NCBI RefSeq assembly: GCF_000024125.1
Contig: NC_013222.1
Location: forward strand, 2,086,501-2,150,500
Direction of reading: 5' to 3'
DNA: 64,000 nt
Source: Robiginitalea biformata HTCC2501
GTDB lineage: Bacteria; Bacteroidota; Bacteroidia; Flavobacteriales; Flavobacteriaceae
The notes below the pieces were generated by a model. That model was not told the origin of the DNA. It was given only the letters and a program-made list of their open reading frames with translations, and did not search any database. Made by a program: the position numbers and the translations under genes. Below, one piece after another: positions 1 through 10,178 of the stretch. Numbering within the stretch: the stretch's first letter is position 1; each line of letters begins with the position of its first letter.

Positions 1-1
1 T

Positions 2-3000
2 GTAACGGATTCCGAGGAATTGTTGTTTGTAAAGAATATCCCGAACCATAATGATGACGGCAGTTCCAACAGCGGTAACAACCGGGAGGCCACGGGCCTT
101 ACGGTTGCCGGTACGCCTGCCAACCCGGTGATCTATGTAACCTCAAGCGATTCGCGTGTCGGGGGACCTGGCGGGGATGAGGACCTCGATACCAACTCGG
201 GTGTCATTACCCGGATCACCTGGACGGGAAGTGCCTGGGACGCGGTGGATATTGTTCGCGGCCTGCCGCGGTCCGAGGAAAACCACGCTACAAACGGCCT
301 GGAATTCGTCACAATTGGTACTACGGACTACCTGATCGTTTCCCAGGGGGGGCACGCGAATGCGGGCGGCCCTTCGGACAACTTCGCGTGGACTACGGAA
401 TACGCGCTTTCCGCGGCGGTGCTCTCGGTGAACCTCACCATGTTGGAGGCGATGCCCATTCAAAATGACGGCGTACGGGACTATATCTATGACATCCCGA
501 CCCTGGACGACCCGACCCGGCCCAACGTGGGGCCCGAGGATCCGGATGACACGGGCTATACGGGAATAGACGTGGGCGACCCCTGGGGTGGGAACGACGG
601 CCTGAACCAGGCGATGCTGGTGCCCGGCGGCCCGGTACAGATATTTTCCCCGGGGTACCGGAATACCTATGATCTGGTAGTGACCCAGGACGGAAAGGTT
701 TTTGTAACCGACAACGGTGCCAATGGAGGATGGGGTGGTTTTCCGGAGAACGAAGGTTTGAAGGACGGCTCGGGTAATTCCCTGGTAACCAATAACTATC
801 TGCCCGGGGAACCCGGGAGTACCTCCTCTTCCGGAGGCGAGCAGGTAGATAATGTGGACCACCTGACCATGGTGACCGATAATATCCAGACTTATGCTTT
901 CGGAAGCTTTTACGGGGGGCACCCCACGCCCGTCCGGGCAAATCCCACGGGCGCAGGACTTTTTACCAACCCGGAAAAGAACATTTATAACCCTTCCACA
1001 TCTGTGTTCCGCACGCTGATCTACGACCCGGACGGTTCCCGGGGTGCCGGATATACCACGGATGCGAGCATTGCGCTCCCGGCCAACTGGCCACCGGTTC
1101 CTCCGGCCATGGCAAACCCGGACGAGGGTGACTGGCGCGGTCCGACCGTTCCGAACCCGGATGGGCCGGACGATGTTCTGGTTACCACCTGGGGGAACAA
1201 CACCAACGGGATCGATGAATACACCTCCACGGTGTTCGCCGGTTCCGAGAGTATGGTGGGCAACCTGATTGCAGGCAGGAACCAGGGTCGGCTCTGGCGG
1301 GTACAACTCAATCCGGACGGCAGTTTGCTCGACCTTTCGGAATTCGCATCCAACCTGGGCGGGAATGCCCTGGGGATTACCTGTAATGGCGACTCCGACC
1401 CTTTCCCGGGTACCATCTGGGTAGCAACCTTCAACAGCACGATTAAGGTATTTGAACCGCAACCTACCATTGTTTGCCTGTTCCCTGGCGATGACGGTTA
1501 TGTAGGTACAGATGATACAGACGGGGATGGATATTCGAATGACGACGAGATTGCGAACGGTACGGATCATTGTACCGGGGCGTCGCAGCCTAACGATTTC
1601 GATAAAGTCGCAGGCGCTCCCTTTGTTTCCGACCTGTTGGACGAAGATGACGACAACGACGGCATCCCGGACGCATCGGATATATTCCAGATGGGGGACC
1701 CCGAGGACAATGGCTCCGATGCCTTTAATCTGCCGGTACTCAATGACTTGTTGTCGGATAACCCGGACCTGAAGGGCTATCTGGGGCTCGGATTTACCGG
1801 GATGATGAATAACGGGGACCCGAACCCGAACTACCTGGACTGGCTGGATGAGGTCGGGGCCGGGCCCAACCCGAACGACATCCTCGGGGGCGCCGTGGGG
1901 GCGATGACCATGCAGATGACTGCGGGTACCGCCCTGGGCAATGCGAATTCCCAGGAAAAAGCATTCCAGTTCGGGGTAGAGGTAGACCAGACGCTCAGCA
2001 GTTTTACCGTAGAGGGGCGCCTGTTCAATTTTGATGCCCCGCTCCAGCTATATGGATCATCCGCACCTGCTGCCGGAGAGATTGGATTGTTTATCGGTGA
2101 TGGGACCCAGAGCAATTATATCAAATTCGTGATCAACCAAAACGGGCTCCAGGCCCGCCAGGAGATTGGGGACAACGCGCAAACACCCATCGATCTGACG
2201 ATTCCTTCGGGCAGCCGGCCCGGCAATACGGCGACCCTTTTCTTTGTGGTCACACCGTCTACCGGAGAGGTAAGCCTCCAGTATAAATTCGACGGGGGTG
2301 CCATGCAGACTCTGGGGACGATTACGGCCCAAGGCTCCATCCTGACGGCTATCCAGCAGGCGGGAACGCCCCTTGCAGTGGGATTGATCGGCAGTTCCAA
2401 TACATCCGGGCAGGAGGTGGAAGGTACCTGGGACTACGTCTATGTACAGGCCAGCCAGCCTACTGTCCAACAGGACCTGCCGGACCTGAGTGTTTTAAGC
2501 GGGGCCTCTCCGGGCTCGTTTAACCTGGATGACTACTTCAGCGATGACGGGGGTGACGGCAACCTCACCTACAGCGTAACGAACAATACAAATACGGCCA
2601 TCGGGGCGACTGTGAATGGCAACCAACTCAACCTCACCTATCCGGCTTCGGAGGCCACCTCGGACATTACCGTGCGGGCCACCGACCAGGATAATTTTTT
2701 TGTGGAGCAAACCTTTACAGTGACCGTTTCTGACGAGCCCGTCCCATTGGTGCGGATCCGGGCAAATGGTGCAACGCTTGCCGCCACGGATGCCCCGAAC
2801 CCGGATTGGGTGGGGATTACTGCTACCGGAGCCCAAAGCGGCACGGCCAACGGATATCCCTGGTCGGTCAACACGGGGAATCACTCCACGCATAACATCA
2901 GCGGCCGGGATGCCTCCGTACCGGCATATGTGCCCCAGGCACTCTTCGCCAATGAACGATGGGATCCGGGTGCAGCACCGGAAATGCAGTTTGATATCGA

Positions 3001-6000
3001 CCTGCCCAGCGGGCAGACCTACCTGGTGCGTCTCTATATGGGGAACGGCTATAGCGGGACGTCTGCCGTGGGTCAAAGGGTTTTTGATATTACTATTGAG
3101 GGTAACCTTGTGGAAAACGACCTGGACCTGGTCCAAACCTTTGGCCACCAGGTAGGGGGGATGCTCGAGTACCAGGTGAGCCTTACCGACGGTACGCTGA
3201 ATATCCTCTTTGAGCACGTAACGGAAAACCCCACAGTTAACGGGATTGAGATCCTCGGACTGGGCGGGGACTTTACGCCACCAGTGAGCGTGGACCCGAT
3301 AGCCAACCAGAGCAACTTTGAAGGCGATCTGATCAATTTTAACGTGGTTGCCAGCGGCGGGGATCCGGGTGAGAATTTCACCTATGCAGCTACCGGCCTG
3401 CCCCCGGGCGTAGACCTGGAACCGACTACCGGACAATTCTTTGGCACGGTTTCAACCGGAGCGGCAGCAGGAAGCCCGTATGCGGTTTCCCTAACGGTCT
3501 CCAAACCGGGAAGCCCGGATGTGATTGAGAATTTCAATTGGACCATTTCCGATCCGAATGTTTCCGGGGACGCGCTCTACAGGGTCAATGCAGGCGGGCC
3601 CCTGACGGCTTCCAACGATGCGGACCCAAAGACCTGGGACGAAGACCAGGCGGTGGCCAATGCCAATGCCGGAGCAACCACCGGGACGCCCTCCCCCTAT
3701 GTAAATTCGGGGGCGGAGGATGTGACCTACGGCGTGGTCCCGCTTCCTGCTGGTTTCACCAATACCACGGGTTACCCGGACGCCATTTTCCAGACCGAAC
3801 GCTACAATACGCTGGCTGTCCCGGACAACATGCAATGGGATTTCCCTGTACCCAATGGCGATTACACGGTTAACCTCCTGTTTGCGGAAATTTGGACGGG
3901 AGCCCAGGACCCGGGCATCCGCGTCTTTGATGTTCAAATAGAGGGGAACCCCGTATTGACAAACTTCGACCAGACGGCAGCCTACGGCTGGGCTACGGCC
4001 GGCGTTGAGTCGTTCCCGGTGACCGTTTCCGACGGGAACCTGGATATCGACTTTATTATGGGCGTCCAGAACCCGAGTATCAAGGGAATCGAGATTATCC
4101 CATCCGGGCCGCCCGTCGACCTGGAATGGACCGACCAGACGGACGACGAGAATTATACGGCGCGCCACGAGGCCTCTTTTGTACAGGCGGGGGATAAGTT
4201 CTACCTCTTTGGCGGGCGAGAAAATCCGGCAAACCTGGATGTGTACGACTACCAGACAAAGACCTGGTCCACCATCCCGAATTCGGCTCCTTCCGACTTC
4301 AACCATTTCCAGGCCACGGAGTACAACGGCCTGATCTGGGTGATTGGGGCCTTCAAAACCAATTCCTTCCCGAATGAGGCCCCCGCGGACTACGTTTGGG
4401 CGTATAATCCGGCAACAGATCAGTGGATCCAGGGGCCGGAGATTCCGGCTGACCGCAAGCGGGGTTCTACGGGGCTGGTGGTTTATAACGATAAGTTCTA
4501 CATCATCGCAGGAAATAAGCTGGGCCATAACGGGCAGTACGGCCCCTGGTTCGACGAATTCGACCCGGCAACGGGTACCTGGACCACCCTGGATGATGCC
4601 CCGCGGGCCCGGGACCACTTCCACGCGGAGGTGATCGGCGATAAGCTCTATGTGGTGGGCGGCCGCCTCTCCGGCGGGGCCGGGGGAACGTTTGCCCCAC
4701 TGATTGCGGAGGTGGACGTATATGATTTTACCACTTCTACCTGGTCCACCCTGCCGGCCGGCCAAAATTTGCCGACCCCCCGGGCAGCGGCCTCCGTAGC
4801 CGTTTTCCAGGACGAACTCTACGTCATCGGTGGGGAGATTGAGGTAGACTTGCAAGGCAATAATGTCAATGATGCCGTGAAAACCACCGAATCGTTTAAC
4901 CCAACGACGAATACCTGGACCACCCGTGCCGACCTGATTACGGAACGCCACGGTACACAAGCCATTGTGTCTGGCGACGGTATCCACGTCACGGCGGGCT
5001 CCAACACCCTGGGTGGTGGCGGCACCATGAAGAACATGGAATACCTTGGAACGGACAACCCCACAGGGACTGCCCTCACAGCGGGCCAGCTTTCGGTGGC
5101 TTCCTCCCTGACTGTGGAAACAGGCGGGGCCAGTGTGGTCACTTTAAACCATACCGGAGGGAACACGGGGATCCTTGTAACCGGATTCCAGTTAACTGGG
5201 ACGGACAGCGGCAATTTCCAGGTATTTTCAGACCTGGCCTTCCGGTTTATCCCGCCGGGCGGCAGCCTGGATGTGATCGTTGGCCATACGGGTGCCTCCG
5301 ATGGTGAGGTCGCCTCCCTGGTATTTGAGTACGACGGTACAACGAGTTCCCCGGTGGCCCTGACCTCCGGCGAAGGACAGGCTACTGTCCTCTACCGGGT
5401 CAACACCGGCGGACCGCTGACCCCGGCAACGGATTCCCCGAATCCGGATTGGGAAAGCGACCAGGGCCAGGCTGGGGACGCGGCCAATTCGGCTTATCTG
5501 GCAACCATTTCCTCAGGTAATTCTATCTTCGCAAAAACATCGGGAAGTGCCTATACAGCCCCGATTGATATGTCAGACCCTTCCCTCCCGTCAGGGACGC
5601 CGTCTTCCTTGTTCGAAACCGAGCGGTACGACGCGGATACGGCACCTGAAATGCAGTGGGAATTCCCGGTTCCTTCGGGTACCACCGTAGAAATACGCCT
5701 TTATTTTGCAGAAATATATAATGGGATAACAGCTGCCGGTCAGCGCGTCTTCGATGTTTCCGTCGAGGGCAGTGTCCCGGCTGCGTTTGACGATATCGAT
5801 CCATTTGCTCGAAATGGCGCTGTCGGAGCCTTTATGGTGAGCCATACGCAAACGGTTACGGACGGAATACTGAACCTGGAGTTTATCCACGGGGTGGAGA
5901 ACCCGAATATCAAGGCGATCGAAATTCTGGATACAGGTGGGGTACCCACCAACCTGCCTCCGGTAGTTACGAACCCCGGCCCGCAATTGAGCGTGGACGG

Positions 6001-9000
6001 GGACGTAGTCTCCATCCCGATCCAGGCCAGCGATACGGACCCGTGTACGGGGCTCACCTATTCGGCCACCGGACTCCCGCCCAATGTGAGTATCGACCCG
6101 AATACCGGGCTGATCAGCGGGACACTGCAGGACGGAACGGGTAGCGGCACGCCAGGTGCCTTTATCGAATCCGGCGGCCTGGTGGTCATCGAGGCGGAAA
6201 ACAATAGCGGCATTACGGGTAACTGGAAGAATGCCTCCAATTCCACGGCGCCGAATGTGAACGACCCTGGCGGGGCTACCGGCAATGATTACATCTCCTG
6301 GGAGGGCTCCCAAAACCTAAGTACCCAGGGCGTCGGGTTGCTCGTATACCCCGTTGAAATCACCACCACAGGCACCTACCGCTTCCGGTGGCGTTCCCAG
6401 GTGGGCAATGGGACAGCTTCTACGGACCACAACGACACCTGGCTGAAGATCGAGGGGGATTCCTTCTTTGGGGAAAAAGGCACCGGAAGTATCGTTTGTC
6501 CGGCAGGTGCCGATTCCTCCAACGACTGTACGGGAAGCACTCCGAATGGTGCGAGCGGCAACGGCTGGTTCAAGGTGTACTCCAGCGGGACCACCAACTG
6601 GACCTGGTCTACCCAGACCAGTGACAACGATGCGCACCAGATCTATGTGCGCTTTGACACCCCGGGGACGTATAACATCCTGGTTTCCGCTCGCTCGAGC
6701 TTCCACCTGATCGACCGGATGGTGCTGAACCACCTGACGGCCTATAGCGGGAACGCCCTGGCCCTCTCGAATCCGCAGTCTGCGCAAAACACGGATGTAA
6801 CGCCCGGAGCTTCGGAGAACAGCCCGTACAATGTGGCCGTAACGGTTACTGACGGCTGCGACCCGGCCCTGTCTTCTACGGTGGATTTTGTCTGGAACGT
6901 GACGGCCGAGCCTATCGGGAACCCGGAAGCATTCGTACAGGTGAATGCCGGCGGCGGCCTGGGGTCCTCCACTTTTGGCAACAATTCCTATTTGATACAA
7001 AATACGGGGGACGACATGATCACCAGTATTTCGTTCAATACACTCACCGGCTTCCTCCCGGATATCGTTTACGACCCGGTTGGAACCGCTGGTGACAACG
7101 CTGCCAAATGCCTGACCGAAGGGTCGGCTTCTGTTGGGGACGTGGGCATCACTGTCCCGGCCGACGGAGGTTCCGATGCCGAGGACTGCGAAAGCGTATT
7201 TGCCTCTCCCCACAATGGCGTTGACAATGACGAGGGATACGATGAACTCGTGTTGACCTTTACGGATTTTAATCCCGGGGAGGCTTTCTCCTTCGGGGTA
7301 GATATGGACCCTACAACCATCAAAGGCGATCTGAGTTCCGGAGATGCCGGTTCGGTGTCCGGGTTTGAGATGATTGGCAGCACGGTTACCATAACTTTTG
7401 CCAGTGGTGTCACTTATACGTCCAGCCTCTTTGACGAAGGGTCCATGGGCGGTTCGGATGCCCTGGTCAACCAGGTGAGCCAGGGTCTCGCGGCCCCCTC
7501 CCTCTTGGTCAATGGCACGGCCCAGCCGCGGTTGGTTACCGAGGCCAACCAAACCGTAGCCATATCCGGGACACCCAATGCAAGTGTTACGCTGCTGCGG
7601 GTGGATGCGCGCCTGCATATCGATGCCGGCAATCCGGGAGTCGGTTACGACATCGACCTGTTTGAGGCGAACGAAGCCATGGTGAAGGAGCTCTACACCG
7701 TAACCCTTGACGGTTCCGGCAACGCGCAGGTACCTGTTGTACTCACGCAAACGCCGGGTACTTCCGGAACGCCTGATGGCGGGCTCAACCACTTTATTGC
7801 GGTTGAGACGGCCCCGACAGGGGAACAGGGACTGGCATCCAATGTGATTGTCCTGGAGTACGATCCGGATGGGGTGATTGCCCCGTCTGCCCTTGTCGAG
7901 ATCACCCCGGATGGCAGCGTGGATGCGAGCACGTACTCCAACAACAGTTTCCAGATCACCAACACCTCTACGGGCGGGTTGCAGATTACATCTGTGAGCA
8001 TCGACCTGAGTACGGGGATCCTCCCGGATATGGTCTTTGACCCCGTCGGAGCCGGCGGAGATGCTACTGCGAGTTGCCTGACGCCCAATACGGGGGCTGC
8101 GGCTACCGGGTTTACGGCTCCGGGCGACCCGTGTACGGACCCCTTCAGCCAGCCGCGGAATGGCGGGTTTGATATTATATCGCTGAACTTCACGGAGTTC
8201 GATCCCGGGGAATCCTTTGAGTTTACCACGGACATCGACCCGAACAGCATCCAGGGCGTGGCCGGTGCAGGCAACGCAGGTGCCGTTTCCGGATACGAAT
8301 TGATCGGGGCGACGGTAACCATAACCTATAACGATGGTTCTGTCCTGGTTGGCTCCCTCTATGAAGATGGTAGCCTGGGCGGTTCCCAGGTTCTTGCGGA
8401 CGTCCTTCCCGTAGCGCCTTCGCTGGCCGTTTCGGGAATCGGAGCCGGACCTGCGACCGTCAATGACCTGAACCAGGTGGCTCAGGTTACCGGTACGCCC
8501 GGGGACTATGTGTCGCTCCTGTTGATGGATTCCCGCCTGTTTATCGCTTCGGGCGACCCGCCTTTCAACGTGGCGGACCCCACCTATTACGCGAATGAGG
8601 CGATGTCCGGCAAGGCCCTGTATTCCGGGCAGATACCCGCAGGCGGCACACTGGATATACCGGTAACGCTCCTAAACACGGCCTCCACGGATGCCGGGCC
8701 CGACGGGGGGCTGAACCAATTGATCGCCGTGTCGTCCACGCAGCCCTATGCGGTGGACCAGCCGGTGAGCATGACGTCCAATGTGGTAACCTTGCTGTAC
8801 GACCCGAATTTCCTTCCGGCCGAAGCGTCCATTACCTATACGCTCCAGGGCCGTACGGATCACACGGCCGATCTGACCGTGGAATTCTACGAAGTAGGAC
8901 AGACCACGCCCGCCTATTCGTTCACCCCAACGGGTGATGCAGGGGGTACAGCGCTGGTACAGGGCCTACCCGAAGGTGCATTCAATGTGGCCGTTAAAAC

Positions 9001-9268
9001 AGGCAAGTACCTGCAGCGGGTGGTCAATGTAACCCTCGCAGCCGGGGCAAACACCGTGGATGCCGGCCAATTGCTGGCAGGGGATATCGACGGGAACAAT
9101 GTGGTGAATATCGACGACTTCACACTCCTGGCGGCAACATTTGCCCTGGGCGAAGGAGATCCCGGATATGATGAAGGATCCGACCTGAATGGGGACGGAG
9201 TTGTCAATATTGATGATTTCACCTTACTCGCAGGCAACTTCACTGTTGCCGGAGACGAGGTCGAATAA
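2..9268 (+). CDS. Giant secreted modular carbohydrate-binding protein with dockerin-like end (5' partial)
   Basis: The frame is open to the window edge, so the true start and any signal peptide lie upstream; about 3,088 codons are visible. Domains by position: a glucose/sorbosone-dehydrogenase-like propeller (about 50-1470, with motif SPGYRNTYDLVVTQDG); acidic thrombospondin-3-like calcium repeats (about 1510-1690, DTDGDGYSNDDE); a concanavalin-like region (about 1890-2450); malectin-type domains (about 2750-3270, 3575-4110 and 5390-5930), each with a VFD(I/V)xxEG core; a putative Ig domain of the He_PIG type (about 3290-3560); a six-blade kelch propeller (4120-5050); a second He_PIG domain interrupted by a CBM6/35-like domain (5950-6920); two tandem copies of a roughly 310-residue module (about 6930-7890 and 7890-8820); and a C-terminal dockerin-like pair (DIDGNNVVNIDDF and DLNGDGVVNIDDF, 9080-9240). 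No T9SS sorting domain is visible at the end. The likely role is an extracellular glycan-binding or adhesive protein; the specificity is unknown. Confidence 0.85.
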   Translation, partial: VTDSEELLFVKNIPNHNDDGSSNSGNNREATGLTVAGTPANPVIYVTSSDSRVGGPGGDEDLDTNSGVITRITWTGSAWDAVDIVRGLPRSEENHATNGLEFVTIGTTDYLIVSQGGHANAGGPSDNFAWTTEYALSAAVLSVNLTMLEAMPIQNDGVRDYIYDIPTLDDPTRPNVGPEDPDDTGYTGIDVGDPWGGNDGLNQAMLVPGGPVQIFSPGYRNTYDLVVTQDGKVFVTDNGANGGWGGFPENEGLKDGSGNSLVTNNYLPGEPGSTSSSGGEQVDNVDHLTMVTDNIQTYAFGSFYGGHPTPVRANPTGAGLFTNPEKNIYNPSTSVFRTLIYDPDGSRGAGYTTDASIALPANWPPVPPAMANPDEGDWRGPTVPNPDGPDDVLVTTWGNNTNGIDEYTSTVFAGSESMVGNLIAGRNQGRLWRVQLNPDGSLLDLSEFASNLGGNALGITCNGDSDPFPGTIWVATFNSTIKVFEPQPTIVCLFPGDDGYVGTDDTDGDGYSNDDEIANGTDHCTGASQPNDFDKVAGAPFVSDLLDEDDDNDGIPDASDIFQMGDPEDNGSDAFNLPVLNDLLSDNPDLKGYLGLGFTGMMNNGDPNPNYLDWLDEVGAGPNPNDILGGAVGAMTMQMTAGTALGNANSQEKAFQFGVEVDQTLSSFTVEGRLFNFDAPLQLYGSSAPAAGEIGLFIGDGTQSNYIKFVINQNGLQARQEIGDNAQTPIDLTIPSGSRPGNTATLFFVVTPSTGEVSLQYKFDGGAMQTLGTITAQGSILTAIQQAGTPLAVGLIGSSNTSGQEVEGTWDYVYVQASQPTVQQDLPDLSVLSGASPGSFNLDDYFSDDGGDGNLTYSVTNNTNTAIGATVNGNQLNLTYPASEATSDITVRATDQDNFFVEQTFTVTVSDEPVPLVRIRANGATLAATDAPNPDWVGITATGAQSGTANGYPWSVNTGNHSTHNISGRDASVPAYVPQALFANERWDPGAAPEMQFDIDLPSGQTYLVRLYMGNGYSGTSAVGQRVFDITIEGNLVENDLDLVQTFGHQVGGMLEYQVSLTDGTLNILFEHVTENPTVNGIEILGLGGDFTPPVSVDPIANQSNFEGDLINFNVVASGGDPGENFTYAATGLPPGVDLEPTTGQFFGTVSTGAAAGSPYAVSLTVSKPGSPDVIENFNWTISDPNVSGDALYRVNAGGPLTASNDADPKTWDEDQAVANANAGATTGTPSPYVNSGAEDVTYGVVPLPAGFTNTTGYPDAIFQTERYNTLAVPDNMQWDFPVPNGDYTVNLLFAEIWTGAQDPGIRVFDVQIEGNPVLTNFDQTAAYGWATAGVESFPVTVSDGNLDIDFIMGVQNPSIKGIEIIPSGPPVDLEWTDQTDDENYTARHEASFVQAGDKFYLFGGRENPANLDVYDYQTKTWSTIPNSAPSDFNHFQATEYNGLIWVIGAFKTNSFPNEAPADYVWAYNPATDQWIQGPEIPADRKRGSTGLVVYNDKFYIIAGNKLGHNGQYGPWFDEFDPATGTWTTLDDAPRARDHFHAEVIGDKLYVVGGRLSGGAGGTFAPLIAEVDVYDFTTSTWSTLPAGQNLPTPRAAASVAVFQDELYVIGGEIEVDLQGNNVNDAVKTTESFNPTTNTWTTRADLITERHGTQAIVSGDGIHVTAGSNTLGGGGTMKNMEYLGTDNPTGTALTAGQLSVASSLTVETGGASVVTLNHTGGNTGILVTGFQLTGTDSGNFQVFSDLAFRFIPPGGSLDVIVGHTGASDGEVASLVFEYDGTTSSPVALTSGEGQATVLYRVNTGGPLTPATDSPNPDWESDQGQAGDAANSAYLATISSGNSIFAKTSGSAYTAPIDMSDPSLPSGTPSSLFETERYDADTAPEMQWEFPVPSGTTVEIRLYFAEIYNGITAAGQRVFDVSVEGSVPAAFDDIDPFARNGAVGAFMVSHTQTVTDGILNLEFIHGVENPNIKAIEILDTGGVPTNLPPVVTNPGPQLSVDGDVVSIPIQASDTDPCTGLTYSATGLPPNVSIDPNTGLISGTLQDGTGSGTPGAFIESGGLVVIEAENNSGITGNWKNASNSTAPNVNDPGGATGNDYISWEGSQNLSTQGVGLLVYPVEITTTGTYRFRWRSQVGNGTASTDHNDTWLKIEGDSFFGEKGTGSIVCPAGADSSNDCTGSTPNGASGNGWFKVYSSGTTNWTWSTQTSDNDAHQIYVRFDTPGTYNILVSARSSFHLIDRMVLNHLTAYSGNALALSNPQSAQNTDVTPGASENSPYNVAVTVTDGCDPALSSTVDFVWNVTAEPIGNPEAFVQVNAGGGLGSSTFGNNSYLIQNTGDDMITSISFNTLTGFLPDIVYDPVGTAGDNAAKCLTEGSASVGDVGITVPADGGSDAEDCESVFASPHNGVDNDEGYDELVLTFTDFNPGEAFSFGVDMDPTTIKGDLSSGDAGSVSGFEMIGSTVTITFASGVTYTSSLFDEGSMGGSDALVNQVSQGLAAPSLLVNGTAQPRLVTEANQTVAISGTPNASVTLLRVDARLHIDAGNPGVGYDIDLFEANEAMVKELYTVTLDGSGNAQVPVVLTQTPGTSGTPDGGLNHFIAVETAPTGEQGLASNVIVLEYDPDGVIAPSALVEITPDGSVDASTYSNNSFQITNTSTGGLQITSVSIDLSTGILPDMVFDPVGAGGDATASCLTPNTGAAATGFTAPGDPCTDPFSQPRNGGFDIISLNFTEFDPGESFEFTTDIDPNSIQGVAGAGNAGAVSGYELIGATVTITYNDGSVLVGSLYEDGSLGGSQVLADVLPVAPSLAVSGIGAGPATVNDLNQVAQVTGTPGDYVSLLLMDSRLFIASGDPPFNVADPTYYANEAMSGKALYSGQIPAGGTLDIPVTLLNTASTDAGPDGGLNQLIAVSSTQPYAVDQPVSMTSNVVTLLYDPNFLPAEASITYTLQGRTDHTADLTVEFYEVGQTTPAYSFTPTGDAGGTALVQGLPEGAFNVAVKTGKYLQRVVNVTLAAGANTVDAGQLLAGDIDGNNVVNIDDFTLLAATFALGEGDPGYDEGSDLNGDGVVNIDDFTLLAGNFTVAGDEVE

Positions 9269-9289
9269 TTCAATACATGTTAATAAGTG

Positions 9290-9316
9290 AAAACCCCCGG
9301 AAACGGGGGTTTTTTT
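9290..9316. terminator. Bidirectional intrinsic terminator between giant gene and yebC
   Basis: A perfect 10-bp stem (AAAACCCCCG / CGGGGGTTTT) with a GAAA loop is followed by seven T on the plus strand and four on the minus strand. It lies between two convergent genes. The T-run overlaps the yebC stop codon. Confidence 0.9.
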
Positions 9317-10025
9317 ATTCCTGCATACTGTGGTAGACGTTCTGTACGTCGTCGTCCTCCTCGATCATTTCCAGGAGCTTCTCCACGTCCTCGGCTTCCT
9401 CGGCGGATAATTCCTTGGAGACCTGCGGGATGCGCTCGAATCCGGAGGACAGGATTTCGATATCCCGGGATTCCAATTCCTTCTGGATGGCGCCGAAACT
9501 CTCAAAAGGCGCATAGATCAGGATGCCGTCGTCGTCCACAAAAACCTCTTCCGCCCCGAAGTCAATCATGTCCAGTTCCAGTTCTTCCGGGTCGATGCCT
9601 TCGGCTGGAATCCGGAAGTTGCAGGTGTGGTCAAACATGAATTCCACGGAGCCGGAGGTGCCCAGGCTGCCGTTGCATTTGTTGAAGTAGGAGCGGATAT
9701 TCGCCACGGTTCGCGTGTTGTTGTCCGTGGCTGTTTCGATCAGGATGGCGATGCCATGGGGCGCGTAGCCTTCAAAGAGGACCTCCTTGTAGTCGCCCTG
9801 GGACTTGTCGGTGGCCCGTTTGATGGCCCGCTCGATATTGTCCTTGGGCATGTTCACCGCCTTGGCATTCTGGATCACAGCCCGCAACCGGGAATTGGCA
9901 TCCGGATCCGGGCCGCCTTCTTTTACAGCCATTACAATGTCCTTGCCGATTCGCGTAAACGCCTTGGACATGGCTGCCCAACGCTTCATCTTACGTGCTT
10001 TCCGGAATTCAAAGGCTCTTCCCAT
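9315..10025 (-). CDS. yebC: YebC/PmpR family protein (translation factor / transcriptional regulator)
   Basis: The 236-residue length is usual for the family. The N-terminus MGRAFEFRKARKMKRWAAMSK matches the conserved start, with the FTRIGK and GGPDPDANSRLR blocks; NMPKDNIERAIK, the YEGYAP-like LFEGYAPHGIAILIE and GSVEFMF follow. Family members help ribosomes through polyproline stretches or act as DNA-binding regulators; which applies here cannot be told. The gene is convergent with the giant gene. It has its own promoter 20-50 bases upstream and is separated from the phhB-like gene by a short tandem repeat. Confidence 0.95.
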   Translation of the reverse strand: MGRAFEFRKARKMKRWAAMSKAFTRIGKDIVMAVKEGGPDPDANSRLRAVIQNAKAVNMPKDNIERAIKRATDKSQGDYKEVLFEGYAPHGIAILIETATDNNTRTVANIRSYFNKCNGSLGTSGSVEFMFDHTCNFRIPAEGIDPEELELDMIDFGAEEVFVDDDGILIYAPFESFGAIQKELESRDIEILSSGFERIPQVSKELSAEEAEDVEKLLEMIEEDDDVQNVYHSMQE

Positions 10026-10047
10026 GGGTGGCGTTATTATTTCCAGA

Positions 10048-10077
10048 CAAATGTAGCAATTCCCCCATTTTCGGCAA
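10048..10077 (-). promoter_or_regulatory. Bacteroidetes-type promoter for yebC
   Basis: On the minus strand a perfect -7 box TACATTTG (10055-10048) is preceded by TTG (10077-10075) with a 19-base spacer, as expected for the Bacteroidetes sigma factor. The predicted transcript would have a leader of about 17 nt. Confidence 0.7.
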
Positions 10078-10124
10078 GGGCATAAGGAGCGCAGGGAGCA
10101 GGGGAGGGCAGGCCAGGGCGTGGG

Positions 10125-10176
10125 CCCGGCAGATGGGGACAGTGCCCGGCAGGTGGGGACAGTGCCCGGCAGGTGG
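10125..10176. repeat. 20-bp tandem repeat, 2.6 copies
   Basis: Units start at 10125, 10145 and 10165 (partial). The consensus is CCCGGCAGGTGGGGACAGTG, with one mismatch in the first copy. Each junction contains a quasi-palindrome GGGGACAGTGCCC. The array lies upstream of the yebC promoter and just past the stop codon of the pterin dehydratase gene. Confidence 0.9.
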
Positions 10177-10178
10177 AA

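Noticed and set aside
10125..10176. Tandem repeat considered as a CRISPR array
   Set aside because: Units are contiguous with no spacers, and there are no cas genes.
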